Origin: Hungatella hathewayi WAL-18680
GTDB lineage: Bacteria; Bacillota; Clostridia; Lachnospirales; Lachnospiraceae
Direction of reading: 5' to 3'
DNA length: 42,484 nt
Assembly: GCF_000235505.1 (NCBI RefSeq)
Contig: NZ_JH379028.1
Location: 418,950-461,433 of the forward strand
Shown here: positions 15,217 to 24,559 of the stretch, piece by piece
Numbering within the stretch: the first letter of the stretch is position 1
Layout of the letters: each line of letters starts with the position of its first letter
Notes under the pieces: generated by a model
Database searches by the model: none
Seen by the model: only the letters and a program-made list of their open reading frames with translations
What the model was told of the DNA's origin: nothing
Position numbers and translations under genes: made by a program

Positions 15217-18200
15217 CGAATTCGCAAAGGAATTAGGAAAATCAAGCAAAGAGGTGCTGGAAATATTGCAGAAAAATAATTTTGACGTTAAGAGCCACGC
15301 GTCCAATGTAAGTGACGACCAGATGGCAGCCGTTCGCCGGGTATATGGCGGAAACCATACATCGGCAGGCGCCCACACGGCGCAGGCGAATCATGCGGCG
15401 CCAGCCGCACCGGCCGCCCATACGCAGGCGCCGGCCGCTCACACGCAGGCACCGGCTCCCAAGACGGAGGCGCCGGCAGCTCCGGCGGCAAAACCAGAGG
15501 GGGAAGCGCCTAAGAAAAAGACGGTGGTGTTCCGTCCGCAGAACGCCCAGCAGCAGATACGCACCCAGCGTCCACAGCAGCAGGGCCAGGGCCAGCGTCC
15601 GGGCAGCAGACCGCAGGGCCAGCCGGAGAGAACCCAGGGAAGTGCGGCACCGGCAGGTAACCGCGACAACGCAAACAGCGCAAGAGTGCAGGCACAGAAC
15701 GTGTCCGCAGACAATACGGCTAACCGGGCACAGGCACCGGCGGCTCCGGCCGCGGCAGGCCACGACAGTGGGGCCAGCAGACCACAGCCAGCAGCAGCTC
15801 CGGCGGCTCCAGCGGCACCAGTAGCTTCGGCAGCTCCGGCGGCCAGCCATGAGAATACGGCCAGCAGACCGCAGTCTGATACTGGCTATCAGGGAAACCG
15901 TGACGGCCAGAGCAGACCGCAGGGCCAGGGTTACCAGGGAAACCGTGACAACCAGAACAGACCCCAGGGCCAGGGCTACCAGGGCAACCGTGACAACCAG
16001 AACAGACCCCAGGGTCAGGGCTACCAGGGAAACCGCGACAACCAGAGCAGACCCCAGGGTCAGGGCTACCAGGGCAACCGTGACGGCCAGAGACCGCAGG
16101 GTCAGGGCTATCAGGGCAATCGTCCCCAGGGCCAGGGTTACCAGGGCAACCGTGACGGCCAGAGACCGCAGGGTCAGGGCTATCAGGGGAACCGTCCCCA
16201 GGGCCAGGGCGGCTACCAGGGGAACCGTCCCCAGGGCCAGGGCGGCTATCAGGGCAATCGTCCCCAGGGCCAGGGAGGTTATCAGGGCAACCGCTCCCAG
16301 AGCGGCGGCTATCAGGGCAGACCGGCAGGACCGGGCGCACGTGGCGGCCAGAGAGACGGTGCAAAGTCCTACGATACCCCAATCCAGGCAAAACCGCAGA
16401 GCAACCGCGGCAACAAGAACAATTATAAGAATGACAAATACGATAAGAGAAATATGACCGAGGACGGACCAAGAGCAAAGGGCAAGGTATCCAAGCATCC
16501 GTTCATCATGCCTCAGAAGACAGCGGAGGATAAGGTTGAGGAAGTAATCAAAGTAATCACCGTTCCGGAGGTATTGACCATCAAGGAGCTGGCTGAGAAG
16601 ATGAAGCTTCAGCCGTCAGCCATTGTGAAAAAGCTGTTCTTAAAGGGAACCATCGTGACGCTGAACCAGGAGATTGATTACGACAAGGCGGAAGAGATTG
16701 CCATGGAGTACGATATCCTCTGCGAGAAGGAAGTGAAGGTGGACGTCATCGAGGAGCTTCTGAAGGAAGACGAGGAGGACGAGGCGGATATGGTTTCCAG
16801 ACCGGCGGTAGTCTGCGTTATGGGCCATGTTGACCACGGCAAAACCTCCCTTCTGGATGCCATCCGTGAGACCAATGTGACATCCCGCGAGGCGGGCGGC
16901 ATTACCCAGCACATCGGCGCTTACGTGGTTGAGATTAACGGACAGAAGATTACCTTCCTGGATACGCCTGGACATGAGGCGTTTACGGCCATGCGTATGC
17001 GTGGCGCCAAATCCACGGATATCGCCGTGCTGGTTGTGGCGGCGGACGACGGCGTGATGCCGCAGACCGTGGAGGCCATCAACCATGCCAAGGCGGCAGG
17101 TGTTGAGATTATCGTGGCAATCAACAAGATTGATAAGCCAAGCGCCAACGTGGAGAGAGTAAAACAGGAATTATCCGAGTATGAGCTGGTTCCGGAGGAC
17201 TGGGGCGGCAGCACCATCTTCGTGCCGGTGTCCGCACACACGAAAGAGGGTATTTCCGACCTTCTGGAGATGATTATCCTGACCTCCGAGGTGAAGGAAC
17301 TGAAGGCCAACCCGAACCGTACCGCCAGAGGTCTGGTCATCGAGGCCGAGCTTGACAAGGGCAAGGGTTCCGTGGCAACCGTTCTGGTACAAAAAGGTAC
17401 CCTTCATGTGGGCGATAATATTGCCGCCGGCGCATGTTTCGGTAAAGTCCGGGCAATGATGGATGATAAGGGACGGAGAGTCAAAGAGGCCGGTCCTTCC
17501 ATGCCGGTGGAGATTCTCGGCTTAAATGACGTGCCAAACGCAGGCGAGGTCTTCGTGGCCACAGCCAACGAGAAAGAGGCGAGAAGCTTTGCGGAGACAT
17601 TTATCTCCGAGGGCAAGAATAAATTACTGGAAGATACAAAAGCGAAGCTGTCACTGGATGATTTGTTCAGCCAGATTAAGGCAGGGAACGTGAAGGAACT
17701 TCCGATTATCGTGAAGGCAGACGTTCAGGGCTCCGTGGAAGCCGTGAAGCAGAGCCTTGTGAAATTATCAAATGATGAGGTCATGGTGAAGGTCATCCAT
17801 GGCGGCGTAGGCGCCATCAACGAGTCCGACGTGACTCTGGCAAGCGCTTCCAACGCCATCATCATCGGCTTCAATGTAAGACCGGATGTGACAGCCAAGT
17901 CCATCGCTGACAGAGAGAAAGTAGACTTGAGACTCTACAAGGTGATCTATCAGGCCATCGAGGATGTGGAAGCCGCCATGAAGGGCATGCTGGACCCGAT
18001 ATTCGAGGAGAAGGTGATTGGCCACGCGGTGGTTCGCCAGACCTTCAAGGCATCCGGCGTCGGCACCATTGCCGGTTCCTACGTGATGGACGGCAAGTTC
18101 CAGAGAGGCTGCTCTGTCCGCATCACCAGAGACGGAGCCCAGATATTCGACGGAGCCCTGGCTTCCTTAAAGCGTTTCAAGGACGATGTGAAGGAAGTGG

Positions 18201-18298
18201 CAACCGGTTACGAGTGTGGTCTTGTATTTGAGAAGTTCAACGATGTTCAGGAAGACGATATGGTAGAGGCATATGCCATGGTGGAGGTTCCCCGCTAG
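15206..18298 (+). CDS. infB: Translation initiation factor IF-2 with Gln/Gly/Arg repeat domain
   Basis: GTPase that brings initiator tRNA to the 30S subunit and promotes subunit joining; 1030 residues, long for a Firmicute IF-2. The first about 50 residues form the IF2_N helix domain ([19 protein letters not shown]). A low-complexity Ala/Pro/Gln tract follows to about 226, then a GYQGNR repeat array (227-372) and a basic linker. A second IF2_N-like segment (about 450-500) precedes the G domain with G1 GHVDHGKT (540-547), DTPGHEAF and NKID. The initiator-tRNA-binding C-terminal domains complete the protein. AGGAGG-type site precedes ATG 15206. The extra length is entirely in the N-terminal low-complexity part, which is predicted to be disordered. 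Confidence 0.97.
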   Translation: MRVSEFAKELGKSSKEVLEILQKNNFDVKSHASNVSDDQMAAVRRVYGGNHTSAGAHTAQANHAAPAAPAAHTQAPAAHTQAPAPKTEAPAAPAAKPEGEAPKKKTVVFRPQNAQQQIRTQRPQQQGQGQRPGSRPQGQPERTQGSAAPAGNRDNANSARVQAQNVSADNTANRAQAPAAPAAAGHDSGASRPQPAAAPAAPAAPVASAAPAASHENTASRPQSDTGYQGNRDGQSRPQGQGYQGNRDNQNRPQGQGYQGNRDNQNRPQGQGYQGNRDNQSRPQGQGYQGNRDGQRPQGQGYQGNRPQGQGYQGNRDGQRPQGQGYQGNRPQGQGGYQGNRPQGQGGYQGNRPQGQGGYQGNRSQSGGYQGRPAGPGARGGQRDGAKSYDTPIQAKPQSNRGNKNNYKNDKYDKRNMTEDGPRAKGKVSKHPFIMPQKTAEDKVEEVIKVITVPEVLTIKELAEKMKLQPSAIVKKLFLKGTIVTLNQEIDYDKAEEIAMEYDILCEKEVKVDVIEELLKEDEEDEADMVSRPAVVCVMGHVDHGKTSLLDAIRETNVTSREAGGITQHIGAYVVEINGQKITFLDTPGHEAFTAMRMRGAKSTDIAVLVVAADDGVMPQTVEAINHAKAAGVEIIVAINKIDKPSANVERVKQELSEYELVPEDWGGSTIFVPVSAHTKEGISDLLEMIILTSEVKELKANPNRTARGLVIEAELDKGKGSVATVLVQKGTLHVGDNIAAGACFGKVRAMMDDKGRRVKEAGPSMPVEILGLNDVPNAGEVFVATANEKEARSFAETFISEGKNKLLEDTKAKLSLDDLFSQIKAGNVKELPIIVKADVQGSVEAVKQSLVKLSNDEVMVKVIHGGVGAINESDVTLASASNAIIIGFNVRPDVTAKSIADREKVDLRLYKVIYQAIEDVEAAMKGMLDPIFEEKVIGHAVVRQTFKASGVGTIAGSYVMDGKFQRGCSVRITRDGAQIFDGALASLKRFKDDVKEVATGYECGLVFEKFNDVQEDDMVEAYAMVEVPR
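15884..16320 (+). repeat. Tandem repeats in infB coding GYQGNR-type units
   Basis: About twelve in-frame units, first 45 bp ([15 protein letters not shown] type) and later 30-42 bp ([10 protein letters not shown] type). Neighbouring units are nearly identical at the DNA level, pointing to recent slippage or unequal recombination. The repeat number is likely to vary between strains. This is a coding repeat, not a CRISPR array: no unique spacers separate the units. Confidence 0.9.
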
Positions 18299-18333
18299 GA
18301 AGGGGAGCCGTCTGCCGGCAGGCAGAAAGGAAC

Positions 18334-18702
18334 ATGATGCGCAAAAACAGTATAAAGAATACAAGAATCAATATGGAGGTCCAGAGAGAGTTAAGCGAGA
18401 TTATCCGGACCGAGATTAAGGACCCAAGAGTGTCAAACGCCATGATTACGGTTGTGGCCGTGGAGGTGACGCCGGATTTGAAATACTGCAAGGCATACAT
18501 CAGCATGCTGGGCAGTGAGGAGGCGGCCGCGTCCGCGCTGGAGGGTCTGAAAAATGCAGTCGGCTACGTGAGAAAAGAACTGGCAAGACGTGTGAACCTT
18601 CGGAATACACCGGAGATTAAGTTCGTGTTAGACCAGTCCATCGAGTACGGCGTGGCCATGTCAAAGCTGATTGACGACGTGACGAAGGACTTAAAAGACT
18701 GA
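18334..18702 (+). CDS. rbfA: 30S ribosome-binding factor RbfA
   Basis: Binds the 30S subunit during late maturation of 16S rRNA; 122 residues with a KH-type fold. Family features are the N-terminal NTRINMEVQRELSEII helix and the IKDPRVSNAMITVV and DLKYCKAYIS strands. ATG 18334 is followed by another ATG at 18337; GAAAGGA lies just upstream and either could be used. It follows infB by 35 bp in the conserved operon. Confidence 0.95.
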   Translation: MMRKNSIKNTRINMEVQRELSEIIRTEIKDPRVSNAMITVVAVEVTPDLKYCKAYISMLGSEEAAASALEGLKNAVGYVRKELARRVNLRNTPEIKFVLDQSIEYGVAMSKLIDDVTKDLKD

Positions 18703-18744
18703 CATTGAGATGAATGATGATTATCAGAATAAGGAGGAGTTAAC

Positions 18745-19695
18745 ATGAATCAACTGGAGACAATGTTGCAGGACGCCAAAAGGGTAGTACTGTTAGGCCA
18801 TGTTCATCCTGATGGGGACTGTGTCGGCTCCTGCCTGGCGGCCTTTAACTATATCAGGGCCCGCTATGAAGACAAACAGGTGGATGTGTGTCTGGAGCCG
18901 GCGTCCAAGAAACTGGCGTTTCTGTCCGGCTATGACAGCATTCACCATGAAATACCGGAAGAGAAGGAATACGATTTATGCATCTGCCTGGACAGCAGTG
19001 ACAAGGAGAGACTGGGGGAGTTCGGTGTGCTGCTTGACGGCGCGAAACAGAGTATCTGTATCGACCACCACATCACCAACACCCGGTACGCCATGGAAAA
19101 CGTGGTGGAATCCTCCGCCAGCTCCACCTGCGAGGTGCTTTTCGGCCAGATGGATGAGAGATGGGTCGATAAATCGATTGCCGAGTGCATTTACACCGGC
19201 ATTGTCCATGACACCGGCGTGTTTAAGTTCAGCAACACCTCGGCAAAGACCATGATGATTGCCGGGAAAATGATGGAGAGAGGGATTGACTTTGGCCGGA
19301 TTATCGACGAGAGTTTCTTCCAGAAGAATTATCTCCAGACCCAGATTCTGGGCCGGGCGCTGCTTGAAAGCATCACTTTTTTGGATAAGAGATGCATTTT
19401 CAGCGTGGTCAGCAAAAAGGATATGGAATTTTTCGGTGTGGAAAACAAGGATTTGGATGGAATCGTGGACCAGCTGCGTGTCATCGAGGGAGTGGAATGC
19501 GCCATCTTCCTGTATGAGATTGACAACCATGTCTACAAGGCCAGCCTGCGCTCCAACACCCAGGTGGATGTCTCCAAAATCGCCAGCTATTTCGGCGGCG
19601 GCGGCCACGTCCGTGCGGCGGGATGCACCATGTCCGGCAGCATTCACGACGTGATTAACAACCTGTCGGAGCATATCGAAAAACAACTGGCATAA
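18745..19695 (+). CDS. nrnA: DHH/DHHA1 phosphoesterase, NrnA-type oligoribonuclease/pAp phosphatase
   Basis: Manganese-dependent phosphoesterase expected to degrade very short RNAs and to dephosphorylate 3'-phosphoadenosine 5'-phosphate; 316 residues. DHH-domain motifs are HVHPDGD near the start, CLDSSD, and DHH in CIDHHITN; the DHHA1 domain ends with the substrate-binding GGGGHVRAAG. Position between rbfA and truB is conserved in Firmicutes. pAp comes from sulfate activation and acyl-carrier reactions, which makes a loose link to sulfur metabolism, but this gene is housekeeping. Strong AAGGAGGAG site precedes ATG. Confidence 0.93.
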   Translation: MNQLETMLQDAKRVVLLGHVHPDGDCVGSCLAAFNYIRARYEDKQVDVCLEPASKKLAFLSGYDSIHHEIPEEKEYDLCICLDSSDKERLGEFGVLLDGAKQSICIDHHITNTRYAMENVVESSASSTCEVLFGQMDERWVDKSIAECIYTGIVHDTGVFKFSNTSAKTMMIAGKMMERGIDFGRIIDESFFQKNYLQTQILGRALLESITFLDKRCIFSVVSKKDMEFFGVENKDLDGIVDQLRVIEGVECAIFLYEIDNHVYKASLRSNTQVDVSKIASYFGGGGHVRAAGCTMSGSIHDVINNLSEHIEKQLA

Positions 19696-19708
19696 ACAGG
19701 AGAGAACC

Positions 19709-20701
19709 ATGTACAATGGCGTGATTAATGTTTATAAAGAAGCAGGATATACCTCTCATGACGTGGTTGCGAAAATGAGAGGTATTTTAAAACAGAAAAA
19801 AATTGGACATACCGGGACCCTGGACCCGGAGGCCACGGGAGTGCTTCCGGTGTGCTTGGGGCAGGGGACGAAGCTGTGTGACATGCTGACGGACAAGACC
19901 AAGACCTATCAGGCTGTGATGCTGCTTGGCCGCGAGACGGACACCCAGGACACCACCGGGGAACTATTGGCCGAATGTGCCGTGGAGGTGACGCCGGAGC
20001 AGGTGGAGGAAGCGGTTATGGGATTTGTGGGTGACTACGCCCAGATTCCGCCCATGTACTCGGCGCTGAAGGTCAACGGAAAGAAACTCTACGAGCTGGC
20101 CCGGGCTGGCAAGGAAGTGGAGCGGGAGGCCCGGCCGGTGGTGATCTACTCCATCGTCATCGATGAGATAGCGCTGCCGCGGGTGACCATGACGGTGAAC
20201 TGCTCCAAGGGAACCTACATCAGAACCCTGTGCCACGATATTGGCCGCTCCCTTTGCTGTGGCGGCTGCATGGAGAAACTGCTGCGCACCCAGGTGGACC
20301 GGTTTTTACTGAAGGACAGTCTGACCCTGGCGCAGATCGAGGCGCTGCGGGACGAAGGAAGGCTATCGGAGGTCATCGTGCCGGTGGATGAGATGTTTGC
20401 CGCCTATCCGGCGGTTCGGACCAGGCCGGAGGCCGACTATCTGGTACATAACGGAAACCAGGTGAAGAGAGAACTGTTACAGCTGGATATGCTGGAACCG
20501 GACATGCAGTCCGGCGGCCAGCGGGAACAGACGTTTGAGCCGCGGCCAGCAGGCGCCGGGACAGAGCAGGAGGGAGACGATCTCTCCCCCGTCCGCATTT
20601 ACGACAGCGAAGGACAGTTCATCGGAGTGTACGAATTCCAGCCGGAGAAAGACTGGTACAAACCGCGAAAGATTTTTCTCGGAGGACAGGAAACAGGATG
20701 A
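19709..20701 (+). CDS. truB: tRNA pseudouridine-55 synthase TruB
   Basis: Makes pseudouridine 55 in the T-loop of tRNAs; 330 residues. The catalytic Asp39 is in GHTGTLDPEATG; later KVNGKKLYELAR and CSKGTYIRTLCHDIG match the family. A Gly/Glu-rich linker of about 40 residues (roughly 255-295) separates the catalytic domain from the C-terminal RNA-binding piece (VRIYDSEGQFIGVY), making the protein longer than the usual approximately 300. It overlaps ribF by four bases (ATGA). Confidence 0.95.
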   Translation: MYNGVINVYKEAGYTSHDVVAKMRGILKQKKIGHTGTLDPEATGVLPVCLGQGTKLCDMLTDKTKTYQAVMLLGRETDTQDTTGELLAECAVEVTPEQVEEAVMGFVGDYAQIPPMYSALKVNGKKLYELARAGKEVEREARPVVIYSIVIDEIALPRVTMTVNCSKGTYIRTLCHDIGRSLCCGGCMEKLLRTQVDRFLLKDSLTLAQIEALRDEGRLSEVIVPVDEMFAAYPAVRTRPEADYLVHNGNQVKRELLQLDMLEPDMQSGGQREQTFEPRPAGAGTEQEGDDLSPVRIYDSEGQFIGVYEFQPEKDWYKPRKIFLGGQETG

Positions 20702-21636
20702 TATATATCAGCGATACGAGAGATTTTAAAATAGAAGAGCCCACAGTGGTGACCATCGGCAAGTTTGACGGCCGTCACAAGGGACACCAGAAGCTGTTGC
20801 GGGAAATGCTGCGGATGAAGCGGGAATACGGACTTGCGACAGCGGTATTCACCTTCAGCACGGCGCCGGTGGCCCTGATTCAGGACCGGCCCCAGACGGT
20901 GATCACCACCAACCAGGAGCGGCGCAACAACATGGAAAAAATGGGGATTGACTACCTGGTGGAGTACCCATTCTCCAAAGAGGTGGCCCATCTGCCGCCG
21001 GAGGAATTTGTCAGCCATATTCTGCTGGGGCAGATGAATGCCAAAGCCATCGTGGTGGGAACTGACTGCGGTTTCGGCTATCAGAGAGCCGGCAATGCAA
21101 AGCTTTTGAGGGAATTGGCGCCGAAATACGGCTACATTTTAGAAGTGATTGACAAAGCCAGGGAGGATAACCGGGATATCAGCAGCACCTATATCAAGGA
21201 GGAACTGGATATGGGGGCCATCGAGAAGGCCAACGAGCTGCTGGGAGAGCCCTACGCCATCCATGGAACCGTGGTACACGGCAACCATATCGGCGGCGCA
21301 GTTCTTGGTTTTCCGACAGTGAACATTCTGCCGCCTCCGGAGAAGCATCTGCCACCCTTTGGCGTGTATGTCTCCCGGGTGCTTATCGACGGGACCTACT
21401 ACGGAGGCATTACCAACATCGGAAAAAAACCGACGGTGGAGGGAGAGTATCCGGTGGGAGTGGAGACCTTTGTCTTCGATTTCGACCGGGATATCTACGG
21501 AGAGAATATCGAGGTCCAGCTGCTGCATTTTGAGCGGCCGGAGCAGAAATTCGCATCTCTGGAGGATTTGAAACGGCAGCTGGAGAAGGATAAGGAATAT
21601 GGACTCCGTTATCTGAAAAAACATGGCCTTGCGTGA
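20698..21636 (+). CDS. ribF: Bifunctional riboflavin kinase/FAD synthetase RibF
   Basis: Converts riboflavin to FMN and then to FAD; 312 residues. The N-terminal nucleotidyltransferase domain shows TIGKFDGRHKGHQ, with Arg-His where most homologues read GVHxGH; the later SSTYIKE matches the family. The C-terminal kinase domain shows GFPTVNI and the GGITNIGKKPTVE segment. It is the last gene of the rimP operon; no obvious terminator follows before the rpsO promoter, so some read-through into rpsO is likely. Confidence 0.95.
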   Translation: MIYISDTRDFKIEEPTVVTIGKFDGRHKGHQKLLREMLRMKREYGLATAVFTFSTAPVALIQDRPQTVITTNQERRNNMEKMGIDYLVEYPFSKEVAHLPPEEFVSHILLGQMNAKAIVVGTDCGFGYQRAGNAKLLRELAPKYGYILEVIDKAREDNRDISSTYIKEELDMGAIEKANELLGEPYAIHGTVVHGNHIGGAVLGFPTVNILPPPEKHLPPFGVYVSRVLIDGTYYGGITNIGKKPTVEGEYPVGVETFVFDFDRDIYGENIEVQLLHFERPEQKFASLEDLKRQLEKDKEYGLRYLKKHGLA

Positions 21637-21658
21637 CGCAGGTTGAATGGCAAAAGGC

Positions 21659-21687
21659 TTGACAGACAGGAAATCCTGCGTTATACT
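21659..21687 (+). promoter_or_regulatory. Strong sigma-A promoter of rpsO
   Basis: Consensus -35 TTGACA (21659-21664), 17-bp spacer and -10 TATACT (21682-21687). It gives a leader of about 90 nt before rpsO. Confidence 0.88.
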
Positions 21688-21783
21688 AAATCGGTATGAA
21701 TATACGCCGATACTCAGTTTCCCGGATTCTCCGACCAGAAACTTAGTGTGCGGTAAGTTTTTAATTAAAAGGAGGAAATCAAC
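21688..21783 (+). promoter_or_regulatory. rpsO leader, possible S15 autoregulatory RNA
   Basis: The leader can form a small hairpin ATCGG/CCGAT (21690-21694 with 21707-21711) and a second AAACTT/AAGTTT (21739-21744 with 21755-21760) just before the ribosome binding site. S15 is known to repress its own mRNA in several bacteria through different folds. I cannot match this leader to a named class. Confidence 0.4.
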
Positions 21784-22050
21784 ATGATTTCAAAGGAAAA
21801 GAAGTCTGCTATCATTGCAGAGTATGGAAGAAAACCTGGCGACACAGGTTCACCGGAGGTTCAGATTGCTATTTTGACAGCAAGAATCGCTGAACTGACC
21901 GAGCATTTACAGAACAACCAGAAGGACCATCATTCCAGACGTGGTCTGCTTAAGATGGTTGGACAGAGACGTGGTCTTCTGGATTACTTAAAGAAGACAG
22001 ACCTGGAAGGATACCGTGCATTAATCGAGAAGCTGGGTATCAGAAAGTAA
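21784..22050 (+). CDS. rpsO: 30S ribosomal protein S15
   Basis: Primary 16S rRNA-binding protein of the 30S platform; 88 residues, the standard length. Diagnostic stretches are [32 protein letters not shown] and DYLKKTD. The AAAGGAGGAAAT ribosome binding site is near-ideal. It sits between ribF and pnp, the same rpsO-pnp order found in many bacteria. Confidence 0.98.
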   Translation: MISKEKKSAIIAEYGRKPGDTGSPEVQIAILTARIAELTEHLQNNQKDHHSRRGLLKMVGQRRGLLDYLKKTDLEGYRALIEKLGIRK

Positions 22051-22060
22051 GAATGCCTTT

Positions 22061-22085
22061 TAGGGTGGAGTGACTCTCCACCCTA
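22061..22085 (+). terminator. Hairpin after rpsO (terminator or processing site)
   Basis: A 10-bp stem (22061-22070 with 22076-22085) with a 5-nt loop starts 10 bp after the rpsO stop. Only a short TTT follows, so it is a weak terminator and may instead protect the rpsO 3' end or be a processing site. Confidence 0.6.
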
Positions 22086-22123
22086 TTTGACTATATACGT
22101 ATCTGTCATACAGGCGATTTTTG

Positions 22124-22209
22124 GTAGAAGATATGCTCCGAGACCGCTGAAGATGACATGAGTTTTCTGACTCGTGTCCTGTTCAGTAGTTTCGGCATCT
22201 TCTACTGAA
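22124..22209 (+). promoter_or_regulatory. Long imperfect hairpin in the pnp leader
   Basis: Four stacked helices can form: 22124-22132 with 22197-22205 (9 bp), 22138-22144 with 22189-22195 (7 bp, one G-U), 22147-22151 with 22182-22186 (5 bp), and 22155-22163 with 22170-22178 (9 bp, one wobble). An alternative 8-bp pairing, 22182-22189 with 22202-22209, would compete with the outer helices. In E. coli, pnp is controlled by RNase III cutting a leader stem followed by PNPase action; this leader has the same general shape. Confidence 0.6.
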
Positions 22210-22241
22210 ATATATATTTTTTATTAAAAGGAGAATTGTAT

Positions 22242-24371
22242 ATGTACAAGAGTTTTTCAATGGAACTTGCCGGCAGAACACTGACCGTAGACATCGGCAG
22301 AGTGGCAAAACAGGCCAATGGAGCAGCATTTATGCACTATGGCGACACCGTGGTATTATCCACAGCGACCGCATCGGACAAACCGAGAGAGGGAATTGAT
22401 TTCTTCCCGCTGAGCGTGGAGTACGAGGAGAAATTATACGCCGTAGGCAAAATCCCAGGCGGCTTCAATAAGAGAGAGGGAAAAGCATCCGAGAATGCCA
22501 TCCTGACTTCTCGTGTGATCGACCGTCCGATGAGACCGTTATTCCCGAAGGATTACCGGAACGATGTGACGTTAAACAACCTGGTAATGTCCGTGGACCA
22601 GGACTGCAGCCCGGAGCTGACAGCTATGCTGGGTTCCGCCATTGCAACCGCGATTTCAGACATTCCGTTTGACGGCCCATGCGCCACCACACAGGTAGGT
22701 CTGGTGAATGGCGAGTTCGTCATCAACCCGACTCAGGAGCAGAAGCAGGCGTCCGATTTGGCTCTGACCGTGGCTTCCACAAGAGAGAAAGTTATCATGA
22801 TTGAGGCTGGCGCCAACGAAGTGCCGGAGCAGACCATGATTGACGCGATTTTTAAAGCTGACGAGGTGAACAAGCAGGTGATCGCCTTCATCGACACCAT
22901 CGTGGCAGAGTGCGGCAGACCGAAACACAGCTACACCAGCTGTGCAGTTCCGGAAGAGCTGTTCGCGGCCATCAAGGAGATTGTACCTCCGGAGGATATG
23001 GAGGTTGCCGTCTTTACCGATGACAAGCAGACGAGAGAAGAGAACATCCGTCAGATTACCGCCAAGTTAGAGGAGGCATTTGCAGACAACGAAGAGTGGC
23101 TGAACGTGCTGGGCGAGGCGATTTACCAGTATCAGAAGAAGACAGTCCGCAAGATGATTCTGAAGGACCACAAGCGTCCTGACGGCCGTGGTATCACGGA
23201 GATTCGTCCTCTGGCGGCTGAGATTGATCTGCTTCCGAGAGTACACGGTTCCGGTATGTTTACCCGTGGACAGACACAGATTCTCAACGTATGTACCCTG
23301 GCTCCACTGTCTGAGCGCCAGAAACTGGACGGCATCGACGACATGGAGACTTCCAAGAGATATATGCACCACTACAATTTCCCGTCCTACTCCGTAGGTG
23401 AGACCAAACCTTCCAGAGGTCCGGGACGCCGTGAGATTGGACATGGAGCGCTGGCTGAGAGAGCCCTGATTCCGGTTCTTCCTTCCGAGGAGGAGTTCCC
23501 ATACGCGATCCGTACCGTATCCGAGACCATGGAATCCAACGGTTCCACCTCCCAGGCAAGTATCTGTTCCTCCTCCCTGTCCTTAATGGCGGCAGGCGTG
23601 CCGATTAAGAGCGCGGTGGCCGGTATCTCCTGTGGACTAGTGACCGGGGATTCCGATGACGATTATATCGTGCTGACAGATATCCAGGGCCTGGAAGATT
23701 TCTTTGGCGATATGGACTTTAAGGTGGGCGGTACACACAAGGGTATCACCGCTATCCAGATGGATATCAAGATTCACGGACTGACAAGACCGATTATCGA
23801 GGAGGCTATTGCCAAGACGAGGGAGGCCAGAATCTATATCCTGGACGAAGTGATGGCACCATGTATCGCAGAGCCGAGAAAAGAAGTTGGCAAGTATGCT
23901 CCGAAGATTGAGCAGATTTCCATTGACCCGCAGAAGATTGGCGATGTTGTCGGCAAGCAGGGCAAGGTGATCAACAAGATTATCGAGGAGACCGGCGTGA
24001 AGATTGACATCTCCGATGACGGAAGCGTATCCGTATGCGGCACCGACAAGGAGATGATTGAGAAGGCCATCCACATTATCAAGAGCATCGTGACCGACAT
24101 TGAGGCCGGCCAGGTAATTACCGGCAAGGTCGTGCGTCTGATGAACTTTGGCGCCTTCGTGGAGTTATCTCCGAACAAGGACGGTATGGTTCATATCTCC
24201 AAGCTCTCCGACAAGCGTGTGGAGAAGGTGGAGGATGTGGTGAACATCGGCGACGAAGTGACCGTGAAGGTTATGGAGATTGACAAGATGGGCAGAATCA
24301 ACCTGAGCATGAGACCGAGAGATTTGGCTCCGAAGGCAGAAGCGAAGGCTGAGGAGAAGACAGAAGAATAA
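22242..24371 (+). CDS. pnp: Polyribonucleotide nucleotidyltransferase (PNPase)
   Basis: Phosphorolytic 3'-5' exoribonuclease of the RNA degradosome; 709 residues. Two RNase PH domains are present (GGFNKREGK in the first; RPDGRGITEIRPL and SNGSTSQAS in the second). A KH domain (VVGKQGKVINKI) and an S1 domain (GKVVRLMNFGAFVEL) end the protein. ATG 22242 is preferred to TTG 22236 because AAAAGGAG is 8 bp upstream. The long leader hairpin suggests autoregulation. A strong terminator follows. Confidence 0.98.
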   Translation: MYKSFSMELAGRTLTVDIGRVAKQANGAAFMHYGDTVVLSTATASDKPREGIDFFPLSVEYEEKLYAVGKIPGGFNKREGKASENAILTSRVIDRPMRPLFPKDYRNDVTLNNLVMSVDQDCSPELTAMLGSAIATAISDIPFDGPCATTQVGLVNGEFVINPTQEQKQASDLALTVASTREKVIMIEAGANEVPEQTMIDAIFKADEVNKQVIAFIDTIVAECGRPKHSYTSCAVPEELFAAIKEIVPPEDMEVAVFTDDKQTREENIRQITAKLEEAFADNEEWLNVLGEAIYQYQKKTVRKMILKDHKRPDGRGITEIRPLAAEIDLLPRVHGSGMFTRGQTQILNVCTLAPLSERQKLDGIDDMETSKRYMHHYNFPSYSVGETKPSRGPGRREIGHGALAERALIPVLPSEEEFPYAIRTVSETMESNGSTSQASICSSSLSLMAAGVPIKSAVAGISCGLVTGDSDDDYIVLTDIQGLEDFFGDMDFKVGGTHKGITAIQMDIKIHGLTRPIIEEAIAKTREARIYILDEVMAPCIAEPRKEVGKYAPKIEQISIDPQKIGDVVGKQGKVINKIIEETGVKIDISDDGSVSVCGTDKEMIEKAIHIIKSIVTDIEAGQVITGKVVRLMNFGAFVELSPNKDGMVHISKLSDKRVEKVEDVVNIGDEVTVKVMEIDKMGRINLSMRPRDLAPKAEAKAEEKTEE

Positions 24372-24399
24372 GATTTGCGTTTTAGCTGCGCATAAGAGG

Positions 24400-24440
24400 G
24401 AAGCCCCGCAGGCCAGGAGATTGGCCGGCGGGGCTTCTTT
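24400..24440 (+). terminator. Intrinsic terminator after pnp
   Basis: A perfect 10-bp outer stem (24400-24409 with 24428-24437) plus an inner GGCCA/TGGCC stem is followed by TTT. It ends the rpsO-pnp unit. Confidence 0.85.
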
Positions 24441-24480
24441 GCGGTTACGGAGTCTATTGAATTTTGTAAGAAATCTTCAT

Positions 24481-24509
24481 TTGACTGTGGGGCCCTGGCG
24501 TAGTAGATT
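24481..24509 (+). promoter_or_regulatory. Probable promoter of the carboxypeptidase gene
   Basis: TTGACT at 24481-24486 and TAGATT at 24504-24509 with a 17-bp spacer. A TATAAT at 24524-24529 is also present but lacks a good -35. Confidence 0.45.
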
Positions 24510-24559
24510 GGTAACAGACGGAATATAATAGAACCAGACAGGAAGAGGAGAATTACAGC

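Noticed and set aside
15884-16320. CRISPR-like direct repeats
   Set aside because: No unique spacers; the repeats are in frame and code a continuous IF-2 segment.
15242-16498. 418-residue reverse-strand ORF opposite infB
   Set aside because: It is the mirror of the Gln/Gly/Arg repeat region; low complexity keeps several frames open.
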